Origin: Theocolax elegans
Lineage: Eukaryota > Arthropoda > Insecta > Hymenoptera > Cerocephalidae
Direction: 5' to 3'
NCBI GenBank assembly: GCA_026168455.1
Contig: CM047426.1
Location: 63,812,488 to 63,876,487, forward strand
DNA: 64,000 nucleotides
Below the pieces are notes generated by a model. That model had not been told where the DNA came from, searched no databases, and saw only the letters and a program-made list of their open reading frames with translations. Of the stretch, positions 1-10,569 are shown piece by piece (position 1 is the first letter of the stretch; every line of letters starts with the position of its first letter). The position numbers and the translations under genes were made by a program.

Positions 1-2
1 AA

Positions 3-647
3 GTCAACCCGGACGACAGCGGCGCCCAGGTTCTGAGCGTAAGGCCAACAGGGCGGGGAGATGTCCTGCTCCGGCTGGGCAAGAAGACGGACGCAACAGC
101 ATTCGCTGAGAAAGTCCGTACGGCTACTAAAGGGATGGGAGAAGTTAGGACCCGAGATCGAAGGGTGACCCTGGAGATCAGAGACCTGGACGCTCTCACA
201 ACGAGGGACGAAGTGGTAGCGGCCCTAGATAAAGTTCTCGCGTCTCCGCCTGAGAGCCGAGAGGTGACGCTTTTGGGCCTAAACCGCAGTCAACAGAAGA
301 CAGCCATCGTGAAGCTGGATCACGAGAGCGCTGACAAGCTGAAGTCGATGCGGCATCTCTGCGTCGGCTTCGTAAGCTGTCGCGTTCGGGATCGAGTCTT
401 GGTCGAGAGGTGCTATCGGTGCCTAGACTTCGGCCACACGAAACGGAATTGTAAGGGAGTGGACAGGTCCTCGTCGTGCTACAAGTGCGGCGAGCCTGGA
501 CACAACCTTAAGAATTGCAAGAGCGCTCCCAAATGCTTTCTTTGTCCATCAAAGGATGCTGAGGGAGTGTCTCACGTGGCGGGGTCCGGAGCCTGTGCCA
601 CCTTTAGGCGCGCGCTCGATACCGCCAGAAAGGCCGCTTCACGATAA
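3..647 (+). pseudogene. R1-clade LINE ORF1 (Gag-like), C-terminal part, cut by window edge
   Basis: The frame is open from the window edge to a TAA at 645-647. It encodes the RNA-binding core and three zinc knuckles of a LINE ORF1 protein: CYRCLDFGHTKRNC, CYKCGEPGHNLKNC and a third CFLC...SHVAGSGAC knuckle with its histidine. It is nearly identical to residues 305-518 of the eight full-length ORF1 copies at 17-33 kb but lies on the opposite strand. The first Met in the visible frame (135) is internal, not a start. The 3' UTR runs to a poly(A) run at 860-877, then degenerate AAT-rich sequence to about 952. Its 3' UTR after the stop is a third variant, closest to the form in six of the eight array units. 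Whether the N-terminus is intact upstream cannot be seen. Confidence 0.85.
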
Positions 648-857
648 GTGGCAGTCTCAACGTAGGGAGGATATAATAAGGACACGAATGACGCATGTCA
701 CAAGACACGCCTCCCAGCTTGAAGTAATGTGAAAAACAGTTCCGGGCTGGGCAGGTGAAAGCGTTGGGTTTGGAGTTTTAGCCGGTAAGAATCCGGCACT
801 GGCGACGAGTGCGGACCCTCGTCATCGTCTTATGTAAGATTTCTCCAGTTTCCCACG

Positions 858-952
858 AAAAAAAAAAAAAAAAAAATAATCATAATAATAATAAGAACAA
901 CAATAACAATACTAATGTTAATAATAATAACAACAGCAACAACAATAATAGG
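858..952 (+). repeat. poly(A) tail and degenerate AAT/AAC-rich tail
   Basis: The ORF1 element's poly(A) run is followed by imperfect AAT/AAC triplets. This is an eroded version of the poly(A)+(AAT)n junction seen after every unit of the array at 17-33 kb. It recurs at about 4166-4260. Confidence 0.8.
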
Positions 953-974
953 CTAGTCATATTAGAGTTTATTT

Positions 975-1249
975 GTGGACAAATTATATTGTCGACAAAA
1001 TAAATACGTTGATATAGTATGAAATAACACAAGTCGAAACCTATGAATACAATATACTAAACTTTTATTCTCTATTATTAATACCTTTCGAAGTATAAGA
1101 AAAAAAACGGGTTTTCACAAGTTTTCAATTTTTTTAATGCAAAACAAACTGAAATTTTCATAAGAAAATGGTTAGGCTTATACGTGTTATTTCATACTAT
1201 ATCAATGTATATATTATTCGACAATATAATTTATTCATAAAGCGGACAC
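975..1249. mobile_element. Imperfect palindromic (MITE-like) element, copy 1
   Basis: A 20-base perfect inverted repeat (GATATAGTATGAAATAACAC and its complement) lies at 1011-1030 and about 1185-1204. Outside it, a second imperfect block (GTGGACAAATTA.TTGTCGAC at the left, its complement ending GCGGACAC at the right) extends the pairing to 975-1249. No ORF and no convincing target duplication are seen. It is non-coding and could be a MITE or an internal part of the neighbouring hAT fragment. Confidence 0.55.
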
Positions 1250-1326
1250 TTTTTAGCTAATTTTACTGGCCTATTATAATAATAATATTAATAATGGTAC
1301 TAGAATAATTAATCATAATAACTTAC

Positions 1327-1510
1327 CTAATTTGCATTTTTTGTTTTTTAGGTCGTTATCATTGTACCCATGCACGCTACGCAAATGTTTATTTAGCGAT
1401 GACGTGGAACCTGTAATTTGGAACTCTTCTTCGCAAATGTTGCATTTTGCTGTTAAACTATCAGCAAGTTTAGTGCAGTGAGTCCACACCCAACTTCTTT
1501 TTCGCACCAT
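1327..1510 (-). pseudogene. hAT transposase first exon with BED zinc finger, copy 1
   Basis: The exon starts at an ATG (1508-1510) and encodes a BED-type finger: WTHCTK, then C-x2-C (KCNIC), then STSSLNKHLRSVH supplying the two histidines. This N-terminal DNA-binding module is typical of hAT transposases. Reading ends at a consensus splice donor, AG/GTAAGTTATT (intron starts at 1326), so the short frame is an exon rather than a truncated ORF. No downstream hAT catalytic (RNase H-like) exon is present, so the gene is broken. It is identical in the second copy at 4635-4818. Confidence 0.7.
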
Positions 1511-2329
1511 AATTATATAAATAAATAACCACTTACTCGGTGAATATTACTACGCACGATGAGCGTTAACACTTGAATGATTTCACGATGCGGATTCACA
1601 ATACAAGTAAATTTAATACGGACATATTACGTGAGATACATAATTAGATTATAATCGAATAACATTACAACTTACAATTGTCATGCTACCGTAGACACTA
1701 AATGTTTAGTATGTTCAAATAATTACATTTAACTTTTTCAAAATTGTACATGCAGATAAAGCATCATTAAATAAACCAATTATTCAACCATATTTAAAAA
1801 GTTTTATTGAAACATTACATAATACAGTGTAATATTTAGTATCCATAGCAGCATGCCAATTGTAAGTTCTAATCTAATATATATATTGAAAAAACATATC
1901 TCAGAGTTCAGATAAAATCCGTTACCCAAAAGTATTTTCTTAATTTTTTGCTTTTCTAACAGAAAAGAATAACACGGTAATGCTTTTGATTGTTGATTAG
2001 GTGCAATGTTCATTTTAATGCAATGTACTTTTCTACATTTTATTGTCAAGTTCAATTGTTCATAACAATGCGAATTTTTGGTCTTTTCCATGAAACAAAT
2101 TGAATTTTGGATCGAATTAGAATTTTTTTCGTATTCCCGAGAGCTTTTAATCGCTTCTAAGTACGCTTAAATCGACTAATTGATACCAAAGATATCAGCG
2201 CTTAAAGCTTGCTTACTTTTCATGAATCCAAATCGTCGAGTCGAGTTTTTGGGCCGACTGACTCGAAATTTCGGGTACTCGCTCACTTCTAATATTTAGG
2301 TAATTATTAATAACTGTAATTTACAAGAT

Positions 2330-2550
2330 CAACGGTCCGGATACGTTATTTACAGGATTCGGATCTCGAATCCGTAAGATCCGGATCTCGGATCCGTACG
2401 ATCCGGATCTTGGATTCGTAAGATCCGAATCTTGGATCCGTATGAGATCCGGATACTTTAGAGTATCCGGATCAACGAATCTGAGATTCGGATCTATCCG
2501 GATTTCGGGTATCCGAATCTTGAAATACTCAAAGATTCGAATCCAATCGG
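2330..2550. repeat. GGATCCGGATC-type subterminal repeats of the hAT fragment, copy 1
   Basis: This is about 220 bp of variants of ATCCGGATC, GATTCG and GGATCCGTA on both strands, directly inside the hAT-like terminus. Such subterminal clusters are commonly transposase-binding sites in hAT elements; that role is inferred here. Copy 2 lies at about 5638-5858. Confidence 0.6.
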
Positions 2551-2569
2551 CAGCCCTAATTACCACTAA

Positions 2570-3489
2570 CTTGGTGCTGGACGAGTATTTGTATAATACG
2601 ATGTCTCCATAGCATATCGTAAGCCTTTTCTAAGTCTAGTGCAACTAATACTAAGTGTTGATTAATAATAAATGCATCGCATATATTAGAATCGATGATA
2701 ATTAGGCTATCCATTGTCGAGTGGTGTTGTTTGAAACCATGTTGGTGAGGAGAAAAAAATATTCAGAGTATCTAAGTACCATTTGAATCTATAATTTATC
2801 ATCTATTCCATTATTTTGCATAAGCAACTGGTTAAGGAGATCGGTCTATAGCTTTCTTTTAGATTGGAGCTTTTTTCCGGTTTTAATATTGGAATAACTA
2901 TAGCTTTACCCCAGTTACTGGGAAAAAAGTTATTATTCCGAATACAGTTATAGATAGTTAATAGATATTCTAAGCCACACGGTGGTAAATTTTTAAGAAA
3001 ATGTTTGGGATTTGATCAGGTCCTTCACTAGTATTTTTACAGTTGTTTAATGTGCTTCAAAGTTCTGGTAAAAGAAATGTTTTATTGATGATATCTGTAT
3101 ACTGGTTTTTTTAATTTCATCTAAATTGATTTTTTGTTTTCCGACTCTAGTTTAAATTTTGAAAAGGATCGATCGTAGTTCTTGTTACTAGATTGACTAG
3201 AGAAGTTTTCTGCTAGTAAATTGGCTACTTCTTTAGAGTTTTTTGTGTATATATCTTTTTTAACTTGAATAGGTGGTATTTTGGAAAATGTTTTGTTTGA
3301 ATTTATTGAGTTTAGTTTTTTCCTTATTTCGGAATCAGGCGTATTTTTTTTAAAGCTTGTAATGAAGTCTATCCAGGATTGTCTTTTGGCTTGTTTAATT
3401 ATTTTGCGACAAATTGCCCTTTTGATATTGTAGTTTATCTTATTTTCATAGGTATTATGTCGTTTATAAGTGTTAAAGGCATGTTTAGA
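2570..3489 (-). pseudogene. I/Jockey-like LINE ORF2 reverse transcriptase, copy 1 (truncated)
   Basis: This minus-strand sequence matches 5876-6797 and covers the linker and N-terminal reverse-transcriptase region. It is broken by stops and frameshifts. The left end abuts the hAT terminus. The right end is cut abruptly at about 3489 by the duplication junction, where it fuses to plus-strand R1-clade ORF1 sequence. It is not functional. Confidence 0.75.
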
Positions 3490-3950
3490 CCTGGACGCTC
3501 TCACAACGAGGACGAAGTGGTAGCGGCCCTAGATAAAGTTCTCGCGTCTCCGCCTGAGAGCCGAGAGGTGACGCTTTGGGCCTAAACCGCAGTCAACAGA
3601 AGACAGCCATCGTGAAGCTGGATCACGAGAGCGCTGACAAGCTGAAGTCGATGCGGCATCTCTGCGTCGGCTTCGTAAGCTGTCGCGTTCGGGATCGAGT
3701 CTTGGTCGAGAGGTGCTATCGGTGCCTAGACTTCGGCCACACGAAACGGAATTGTAAGGGAGTGGACAGGTCCTCGTCGTGCTACAAGTGCGGCGAGCCT
3801 GGACACAACCTTAAGAACTGCAAGAGCGCTCCCAAATGCTTTCTTTGTCCATCAAAGGATGCTGAGGGAGTGTCTCACGTGGCGGGGTCCGGAGCCTGTG
3901 CCACCTTTAGGCGCGCGCTCGATACCGCCAGAAAGGCCGCTTCACGATAA
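3490..3950 (+). pseudogene. R1-clade LINE ORF1 fragment, duplicated copy with frameshifts
   Basis: The sequence matches 183-647 and begins in the middle of ORF1 at the duplication junction. Single-base homopolymer losses (acgaggacg for acgagggacg; gctttggg for gcttttggg) split it into two frames at about 3585. The third zinc knuckle keeps its histidine. The 3' UTR (3951-4165) is the form found in array units 2 and 4, so it differs from copy 1 in that patch only. Confidence 0.8.
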
Positions 3951-4282
3951 GTGGCAGTCTCATCGAGGGAGGAAAGAAGAAACAGGACCGACCGAATTGA
4001 CGCATGTCACAAGACACGCCTCCCAGCTTGAAGTAATGTGAAAAACAGTTCCGGGCTGGGCAGGTGAAAGCGTTGGGTTTGGAGTTTTAGCCGGTAAGAA
4101 TCCGGCACTGGCGACGAGTGCGGACCCTCGTCATCGTCTTATGTAAGATTTCTCCAGTTTCCCACGAAAAAAAAAAAAAAAAAATAATCATAATAATAAT
4201 AAGAACAACAATAACAATACTAATGTTAATAATAATAACAACAGCAACAACAATAATAGGCTAGTCATATTAGAGTTTATTT

Positions 4283-4557
4283 GTGGACAAATTATATTGT
4301 CGACAAAATAAATACGTTGATATAGTATGAAATAACACAAGTCGAAACCTATGAATACAATATACTAAACTTTTATTCTCTATTATTAATACCTTTCGAA
4401 GTATAAGAAAAAAAACGGGTTTTCACAAGTTTTCAATTTTTTTAATGCAAAACAAACTGAAATTTTCATAAGAAAATGGTTAGGCTTATACGTGTTATTT
4501 CATACTATATCAATGTATATATTATTCGACAATATAATTTATTCATAAAGCGGACAC
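4283..4557. mobile_element. Imperfect palindromic (MITE-like) element, copy 2
   Basis: Second copy of 975-1249 within the 3.3-kb tandem duplication. Confidence 0.55.
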
Positions 4558-4634
4558 TTTTTAGCTAATTTTACTGGCCTATTATAATAATAATATTAAT
4601 AATGGTACTAGAATAATTAATCATAATAACTTAC

Positions 4635-4818
4635 CTAATTTGCATTTTTTGTTTTTTAGGTCGTTATCATTGTACCCATGCACGCTACGCAAATGTTTAT
4701 TTAGCGATGACGTGGAACCTGTAATTTGGAACTCTTCTTCGCAAATGTTGCATTTTGCTGTTAAACTATCAGCAAGTTTAGTGCAGTGAGTCCACACCCA
4801 ACTTCTTTTTCGCACCAT
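4635..4818 (-). pseudogene. hAT transposase BED-finger exon, copy 2
   Basis: Identical to 1327-1510, including the AG/GTAAGTTATT donor. It lies in a second copy of the truncated hAT fragment (about 4558-5868) whose TAGGGCTGC terminus is near 5866. Confidence 0.7.
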
Positions 4819-5875
4819 AATTATATAAATAAATAACCACTTACTCGGTGAATATTACTACGCACGATGAGCGTTAACACTTGAATGATTTCACGATGCG
4901 GATTCACAATACAAGTAAATTTAATACGGACATATTTACGTGAGATACATAATTAGATTATAATCGAATAACATTACAACTTACAATTGTCATGCTACCG
5001 TAGACACTAAATGTTTAGTATGTTCAAATAATTACATTTAACTTTTTCAAAATTGTACATGCAGATAAAGCATCATTAAATAAACCAATTATTCAACCAT
5101 ATTTAAAAGTTTTATTGAAACATTACATAATACAGTGTAATATTTAGTATCCATAGCAGCATGCCAATTGTAAGTTCTAATCTAATATATATATTGAAAA
5201 AACATATCTCAGAGTTCAGATAAAATCCGTTACCCAAAAGTATTTTCTTAATTTTTTGCTTTTCTAACAGAAAAGAATAACACGGTAATGCTTTTGATTG
5301 TTGATTAGGTGCAATGTTCATTTTAATGCAATGTACTTTTCTACATTTTATTGTCAAGTTCAATTGTTCATAACAATGCGAATTTTTGGTCTTTTCCATG
5401 AAACAAATTGAATTTTGGATCGAATTAGAATTTTTTTCGTATTCCCGAGAGCTTTTAATCGCTTCTAAGTACGCTTAAATCGACTAATTGATACCAAAGA
5501 TATCAGCGCTTAAAGCTTGCTTACTTTTCATGAATCCAAATCGTCGAGTCGAGTTTTTGGGCCGACTGACTCGAAATTTCGGGTACTCGCTCACTTCTAA
5601 TATTTAGGTAATTATTAATAACTGTAATTTACAAGATCAACGGTCCGGATACGTTATTTACAGGATTCGGATCTCGAATCCGTAAGATCCGGATCTCGGA
5701 TCCGTACGATCCGGATCTTGGATTCGTAAGATCCGAATCTTGGATCCGTATGAGATCCGGATACTTTAGAGTATCCGGATCAACGAATCTGAGATTCGGA
5801 TCTATCCGGATTTCGGGTATCCGAATCTTGAAATACTCAAAGATTCGAATCCAATCGGCAGCCCTAATTACCACT

Positions 5876-7716
5876 AACTTGGTGCTGGACGAGTATTTGT
5901 ATAATACGATGTCTCCATAGCATATCGTAAGCCTTTTCTAAGTCTAGTGCAACTAATACTAAGTGTTGATTAATAATAAATGCATCGCATATATTAGAAT
6001 CGATGATAATTAGGCTATCCATTGTCGAGTGGTGTTGTTTGAAACCATGTTGGTGAGGAGAAAAAATATTCAGAGTATCTAAGTACCATTTGAATCTATA
6101 ATTTATCATCTATTCCATTATTTTGCATAAGCAACTGGTTAAGGAGATCGGTCTATAGCTTTCTTTTAGATTGGAGCTTTTTTCCGGTTTTAATATTGGA
6201 ATAACTATAGCTTTACCCCAGTTACTGGGAAAAAAGTTATTATTCCGAATACAGTTATAGATAGTTAATAGATATTCTAAGCCACACGGTGGTAAATTTT
6301 TTAAGAAAATGTTTGGGATTTGATCAGGTCCTTCACTAGTATTTTTACAGTTGTTTAATGTGCTTCAAAGTTCTGGTAAAAGAAATGTTTTATTGATGAT
6401 ATCTGTATACTGGTTTTTTTTAATTTCATCTAAATTGATTTTTTGTTTTCCGACTCTAGTTTAAATTTTGAAAAGGATCGATCGTAGTTCTTGTTACTAG
6501 ATTGACTAGAGAAGTTTTCTGCTAGTAAATTGGCTACTTCTTTAGAGTTTTTTGTGTATATATCTTTTTTAACTTGAATAGGTGGTATTTTGGAAAATGT
6601 TTTGTTTGAATTTATTGAGTTTAGTTTTTTCCTTATTTCGGAATCAGGCGTATTTTTTTTAAAGCTTGTAATGAAGTCTATCCAGGATTGTCTTTTGGCT
6701 TGTTTAATTATTTTGCGACAAATTGCCCTTTTGATATTGTAGTTTATCTTATTTTCATAGGTATTATGTCGTTTATAAGTGTTAAAGGCATGTTTAGAAT
6801 CTCTTATAGCTAATTCGCAGTTTTTGTCCCACCAGGGTAGATTTTTTTTTCCAAATTTACCTGTAATCTTGGGTATATTCTTTGTAGCAGCTTCTATTAT
6901 TAGATTCGTAAATTTTTCAATACAATGGTCTAATTCTTTTTCAGTTTGGCAATTTACAATATCTAATGATGTTATATTATTATTTATATAGTCTTGATAT
7001 TTAATCCATTTTGCCTTTTTATATTTCCATCTAGGCATCTAAATTTCCTCAATTTCGTTTCTATTTTCCAATTTAATGGAAATGGGAAAGTGATCGCTGT
7101 CGTATAGATTGAGAGAGTGTCCCATGTAATATTGTCCGTTATCCGAGGTGAACAAATAGATAGGTCAATACAGCTTAGAGTGCCTGTTGATGCATTAAAA
7201 TGAGTGGGTTTATTGGAATTTAGTAGTATTAGGTCATTATCGAAAATAATTTTTTCTATTATTTTTCCTCGAGGTTCAGTTTTTAGGGACCCCCAGAGAG
7301 TATTGTGTCCATTGAAGTCACCTATTAAGATATACGGTGTTGGTAGTTGAATAATTAGATGTTCTATATCTTCTTTATAGATAGAGGTACTATTCGGAAA
7401 ATAAATATTACACATACATATAGTCTTAGAGTGTAATTTAATATTAACAGCTACAGCTTCAAGTTTAGTGGAAATTTTGACTTGATTGCTTTCTATATTA
7501 TCTTTAATATATATGGCTACTCCCTCGCTAGCAGCAAGAGCGTTACCCCTATTTTTAAAAAAAAATATCAAAGTTGTATAAATTAGTGTAATTTTCTCCT
7601 TTGAAATTTGTTTCTTGAATACATATTACTCCTGGATTTTCATCCTGTATTAACTTTTTCAGGAATTCGAAATGTGCATTTAAACTGTTTATATTCCATT
7701 GAATAATATTGCACAT
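5876..7716 (-). pseudogene. I/Jockey-like LINE ORF2: endonuclease and N-terminal reverse transcriptase
   Basis: ORF2 starts at 7716 with MCNIIQWNINSL, the N-terminal motif of an APE-type endonuclease, followed by CIQET with the catalytic Glu. A frameshift in a run of about 9 A (near 7560) separates this from the next frame (7571-6984), which has YILIGDFNGHNTLWGS, a typical I/Jockey endonuclease core. A further frame (7038-6430) covers the linker. Degenerate sequence then contains IPILKPEK and SYRPISLTS, and a last frame (6109-5876) has QHGF.QHHSTMDSL and LVLVALDLEKAYD with the first catalytic Asp of the RT. The hAT fragment interrupts it there. Several stops show it is dead. The clade (I or Jockey group) is inferred from motif style. 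Confidence 0.8.
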
Positions 7717-7813
7717 TTTGATTAATAATATTTTTTTAGATGTGGATTAATATTCCTCTTGGGTAGATGTTTCATCATCCGTTTGACTGAAATCATCTGT
7801 AGAGGGAGTATCG

Positions 7814-8031
7814 TTATTTTTTTTTTTTATTATTATTTTAACGTCGCTCTTTTTATGCTCCCAAACCGGTGCTAATTAGCGATGCAGGTCATACGATGTC
7901 TGTGTTAAGAAAGCACTTGTTGAAAATACATTCCCCAGTGGTGCTTGTATCAATCGGCCGGGGCCGGGAATCGAACCTGGGACCTCCAGATTACGAGCCC
8001 GACGCCCTACCGATCAAGCCATCGCAGGCCT
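7814..8031 (-). mobile_element. tRNA-derived SINE inserted in the LINE ORF1
   Basis: On the minus strand the element begins with a tRNA-like head: A box TGGCTTGATCGGTAGGGCG, B box GGTTCGATTCC and an anticodon-loop-like CTCGTAA resembling initiator/elongator Met-type sequence. An unrelated body of about 120 bp follows, then an A-rich tail (7814-7835). GAGTATCG occurs on both sides (7806-7813 and 8032-8039), giving an 8-bp target duplication. It splits the LINE ORF1 remnant, so it inserted after the LINE. The body family is not recognised. Confidence 0.8.
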
Positions 8032-9222
8032 GAGTATCGATATTTGATTTAAGTTTCTTAAGGATTCCTGTAAATCTGCGCTTCATAGTTCTGTTGTTAA
8101 GACGAGGGTAAAGATCGTATAATTGAAATATAAAGGCTTGAATGTTATCTGTGTATTGTAGTATTATTTCTTTGGGATTTGTTGATCCTTGTATATTTTC
8201 TAACAAACTTATAAGTTGAGAGTAAGATAGTATATAGTTATTATTATCCTTTAGAAAATCTTTAATTGGCCCAAGTAAGGTGTCTATTTTTTCTTTAGTG
8301 TCGACTTTAGATTTCTTTTTTGTATGTTTTATTGTATTATTTTTAGGGCTTTTGAATTCTTCAATATTTTGATTAAGTCATGTAATTGACTGTTGGGAGT
8401 GTACAGAACTAATGTCTGAGTGTGTACGTTTGGTACTGGGTAATTGAGGATCAATAATTTGGGTTTGATTTATTAGATGAATCGTATATGTCACGAGGTG
8501 TACTTGTGTTTACTTTGTTTGTATACAGTTGTAACTGAGGAATGAGGCTCATTAAGATATTCTATATCCGTAGAATTATTATTTAAAGAGCTGTTTAATA
8601 GCTAAATGGCCTTCATTATTACAGATGAAACATTTAAGTGCATCGGAACTTGAATAAAAAAAGTAGTTCATACCTTCATGATTAATTTTAAAAACTTTGG
8701 GAATTTTATTTGCATCTTCCGGTTTAATATATACTTGTCGTCGAAAACTAGTTACGTGACTGTAGCTTTTAAAATTGTAATTTGTGAAGCTCGAGTGACA
8801 TTTAACTCTTCTAATATATCCTCAAAAATGCAATTGGGAAGGTTAGAACGTACATTAGAGAAAATAACTTTTTTATGTTTTGATACTAAGGGTCTTATTG
8901 AAATTTTCTGTTCACCTATTGTTATATAGTCATACTCATCGGTAAATGAGACGACCAGCTCTTTGTTTGCCAGGTACATAGAGATTCGGTTGTTTGATAT
9001 TCTGGATGCTGAGATGACATTTTTGAGCTCGACGATGTCTCCGATTGCACAGGTATAATCAGTGAGACTCAATCCTTCTTCACAATCGAGTATGATACCT
9101 TGCTCTCTTGTGGGAAACGAGTTGCATTGAGTGACAGCAGAGTAACTTAGGTTTGATGCACTTTTTGATGTAAAGGACCTAATTTCACTGTGATTTTGCT
9201 AGCTCACCTTATCGGAGGCCAT
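8032..9222 (-). pseudogene. I/Jockey-like LINE ORF1 (Gag-like) remnant
   Basis: A possible start, ATGGCCTCCGATAAG, is at 9222 but is followed by frameshifts. The best-preserved segment (9072-8752) encodes MSLTDYTCAIGDIVELKNV and a beta-rich stretch. Another segment next to the SINE (about 8206-8030) encodes a Leu/Arg-rich C-terminal part. No zinc knuckle is readable. Assignment rests on position directly upstream of ORF2 on the same strand. Confidence 0.5.
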
Positions 9223-9504
9223 TGCGATTAATATATAAGTACACTCACGAGAGCGATTTAGGTAATTTAGGCTATCAGCCTGGGCCGAGTATTTGGATGT
9301 TTGTATACTCGAGTCGAAACTATCAGATCGTTTATAAACACGTCTGTACACTGTAATTGTTCGACTAGAACTGGAATCGACATTGTAAGCATGATAAAAA
9401 GAATTAAAATAATTGGTTTCAAATACTTGAGTGTGAAAATAAATATTTTCATTGCAATTAAAAATTGCTTTTAACTTTCCAAACTGCGTACCCTCTTGAC
9501 TAAT

Positions 9505-10115
9505 TTAAAGAACAAATATGGTACCTGATGAAAAAGTTTTTCCAAGTATACCTATATTTGTTAAAGTTTTTACCGAAAATGGTACCGGTCGTCGAGGAAA
9601 CAATTTACTGAAAGCAGCTTCAGCATGTTCGTTAGCAATCTTTCCTAATAAAACTTCGCTGTTTTGAATATCATTTACCTCATAATTGTAGCATAGTTGC
9701 AATTGATGCCTTTTTGCAATTGTTAGTGGTAAATTTACATTCGTTGATGTACCCGCTGCAATTTCCTTCAACGCTTTGTTTTTTCTTTCAAATTTCATGA
9801 AAGAGAAATGTACCAACGGTCCATTTAATAACATCACACGAGTGTAATGCAACCAAATGTGCATTTTAGGATTTAGTTTACCAAAAAGATTAAAAAAAAA
9901 AAATGAATTTCTGTATATCTTCTTGCACGTTTATAATCTGCCCCTATCTAACTGAGGTGCAGTTAAAACACCCACAATTTTTCTCAAGCAAAGAATAAGG
10001 TTGCAATAGACATTTTCTTCTGGTATCAAGACTCCCAGCATTAAAACTATATATCTAGTCAAACAAAGCATTTCCGAAGCAGACTGTTTAATTTTCAATT
10101 TTTGTTTTCCAGTTT
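9505..10115 (-). pseudogene. Broken gene of an uncharacterised transposon-associated protein family
   Basis: Minus-strand translation from about 10115 gives KIKQSASEMLCLTRYIVLML and LRKIVGVLTAP, then a stop and a frameshift in an A-run. The best frame (9864-9505) contains HIWLHYTRVMLLNGPLVHFS and MKFERKNKALKEIA, then NLPLTIAKRHQLQLCYNYE. The pattern of a His-tyrosine-arginine 'HY.R' block, 'F.R.K/H..LK' and 'LP.T.A.RHQ' is familiar from unnamed proteins common in arthropod and fish genomes that usually sit in mobile elements. The function is unknown. The stop and frameshift indicate a decayed copy. Confidence 0.5.
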
Positions 10116-10569
10116 TAGTTTTAGTAAATTGGAGAAGTCTTGGTTTATTCTGTTTTTTAGTATCATAGTATGCGAAATTTCACATAAGGCTTTTCCTCTA
10201 TAATGTAGCTGGTATGTAAATTTCTAATTTCTATTTTTGCTGCATTTAAATCGTCTGTGCTCTGCATGATACAATTACAAATATTAAAAAACAATAATAA
10301 CAAAAAATCAAAGTGCAAATAATAAGTTAAATAATCACTTTACATGATATATAAAACTTTTAAAACGTCTGTCTTTTCTGGATACCAATTTTGTCCATAA
10401 TTTGATTTTTTTGCTAATTTCTGATTTTTTTAAATAAAAACTGTAGCAAAATAAGTGCCAGGACTTGTTTATTCCGACCCAATAAAAAGAGCAAAGTGAT
10501 TCAAATATGTTTTTATATTTTATTTAAATGATAAAAGTTTGGTTTTAAATCGAATTAAATGCATTTAGG

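Larger units (their letters stand above)
1250..2560 (-). mobile_element. hAT-like transposon fragment, copy 1
   Basis: The minus strand begins near 2558 with TAGGGCTGCCGATTGG, which resembles hAT termini (C/TAGGGCTG...). About 220 bp of subterminal GGATC/ATCCG repeats follow, then a BED-finger exon at 1327-1510. It is inserted in the reverse-transcriptase region of the I/Jockey-like LINE on its right. The distal end and the catalytic exons are missing, so this is a truncated copy. The approximately 95-codon frame at 1804-2091 has no recognisable features and is not called. Confidence 0.6.
183..6797. repeat. 3.3-kb tandem duplication (183-3489 / 3490-6797)
   Basis: The two halves align throughout at an offset of about 3303-3309. 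They contain the same ORF1 tail, palindrome, hAT fragment and LINE fragment in the same order. At the junction (about 3485-3495) minus-strand LINE sequence ending TTTAGA joins ORF1 sequence CCTGGACG. Both parent sequences share AGA there, giving 3 bp of microhomology. Differences are mostly single-base homopolymer indels plus one patch of substitutions around 653-690 / 3957-4000. Confidence 0.9.

Noticed and set aside
7991..8031. Functional tRNA gene at the SINE head
   Set aside because: A weak anticodon stem, a T-arm mismatch, an attached body with A-rich tail and a target duplication identify a SINE.
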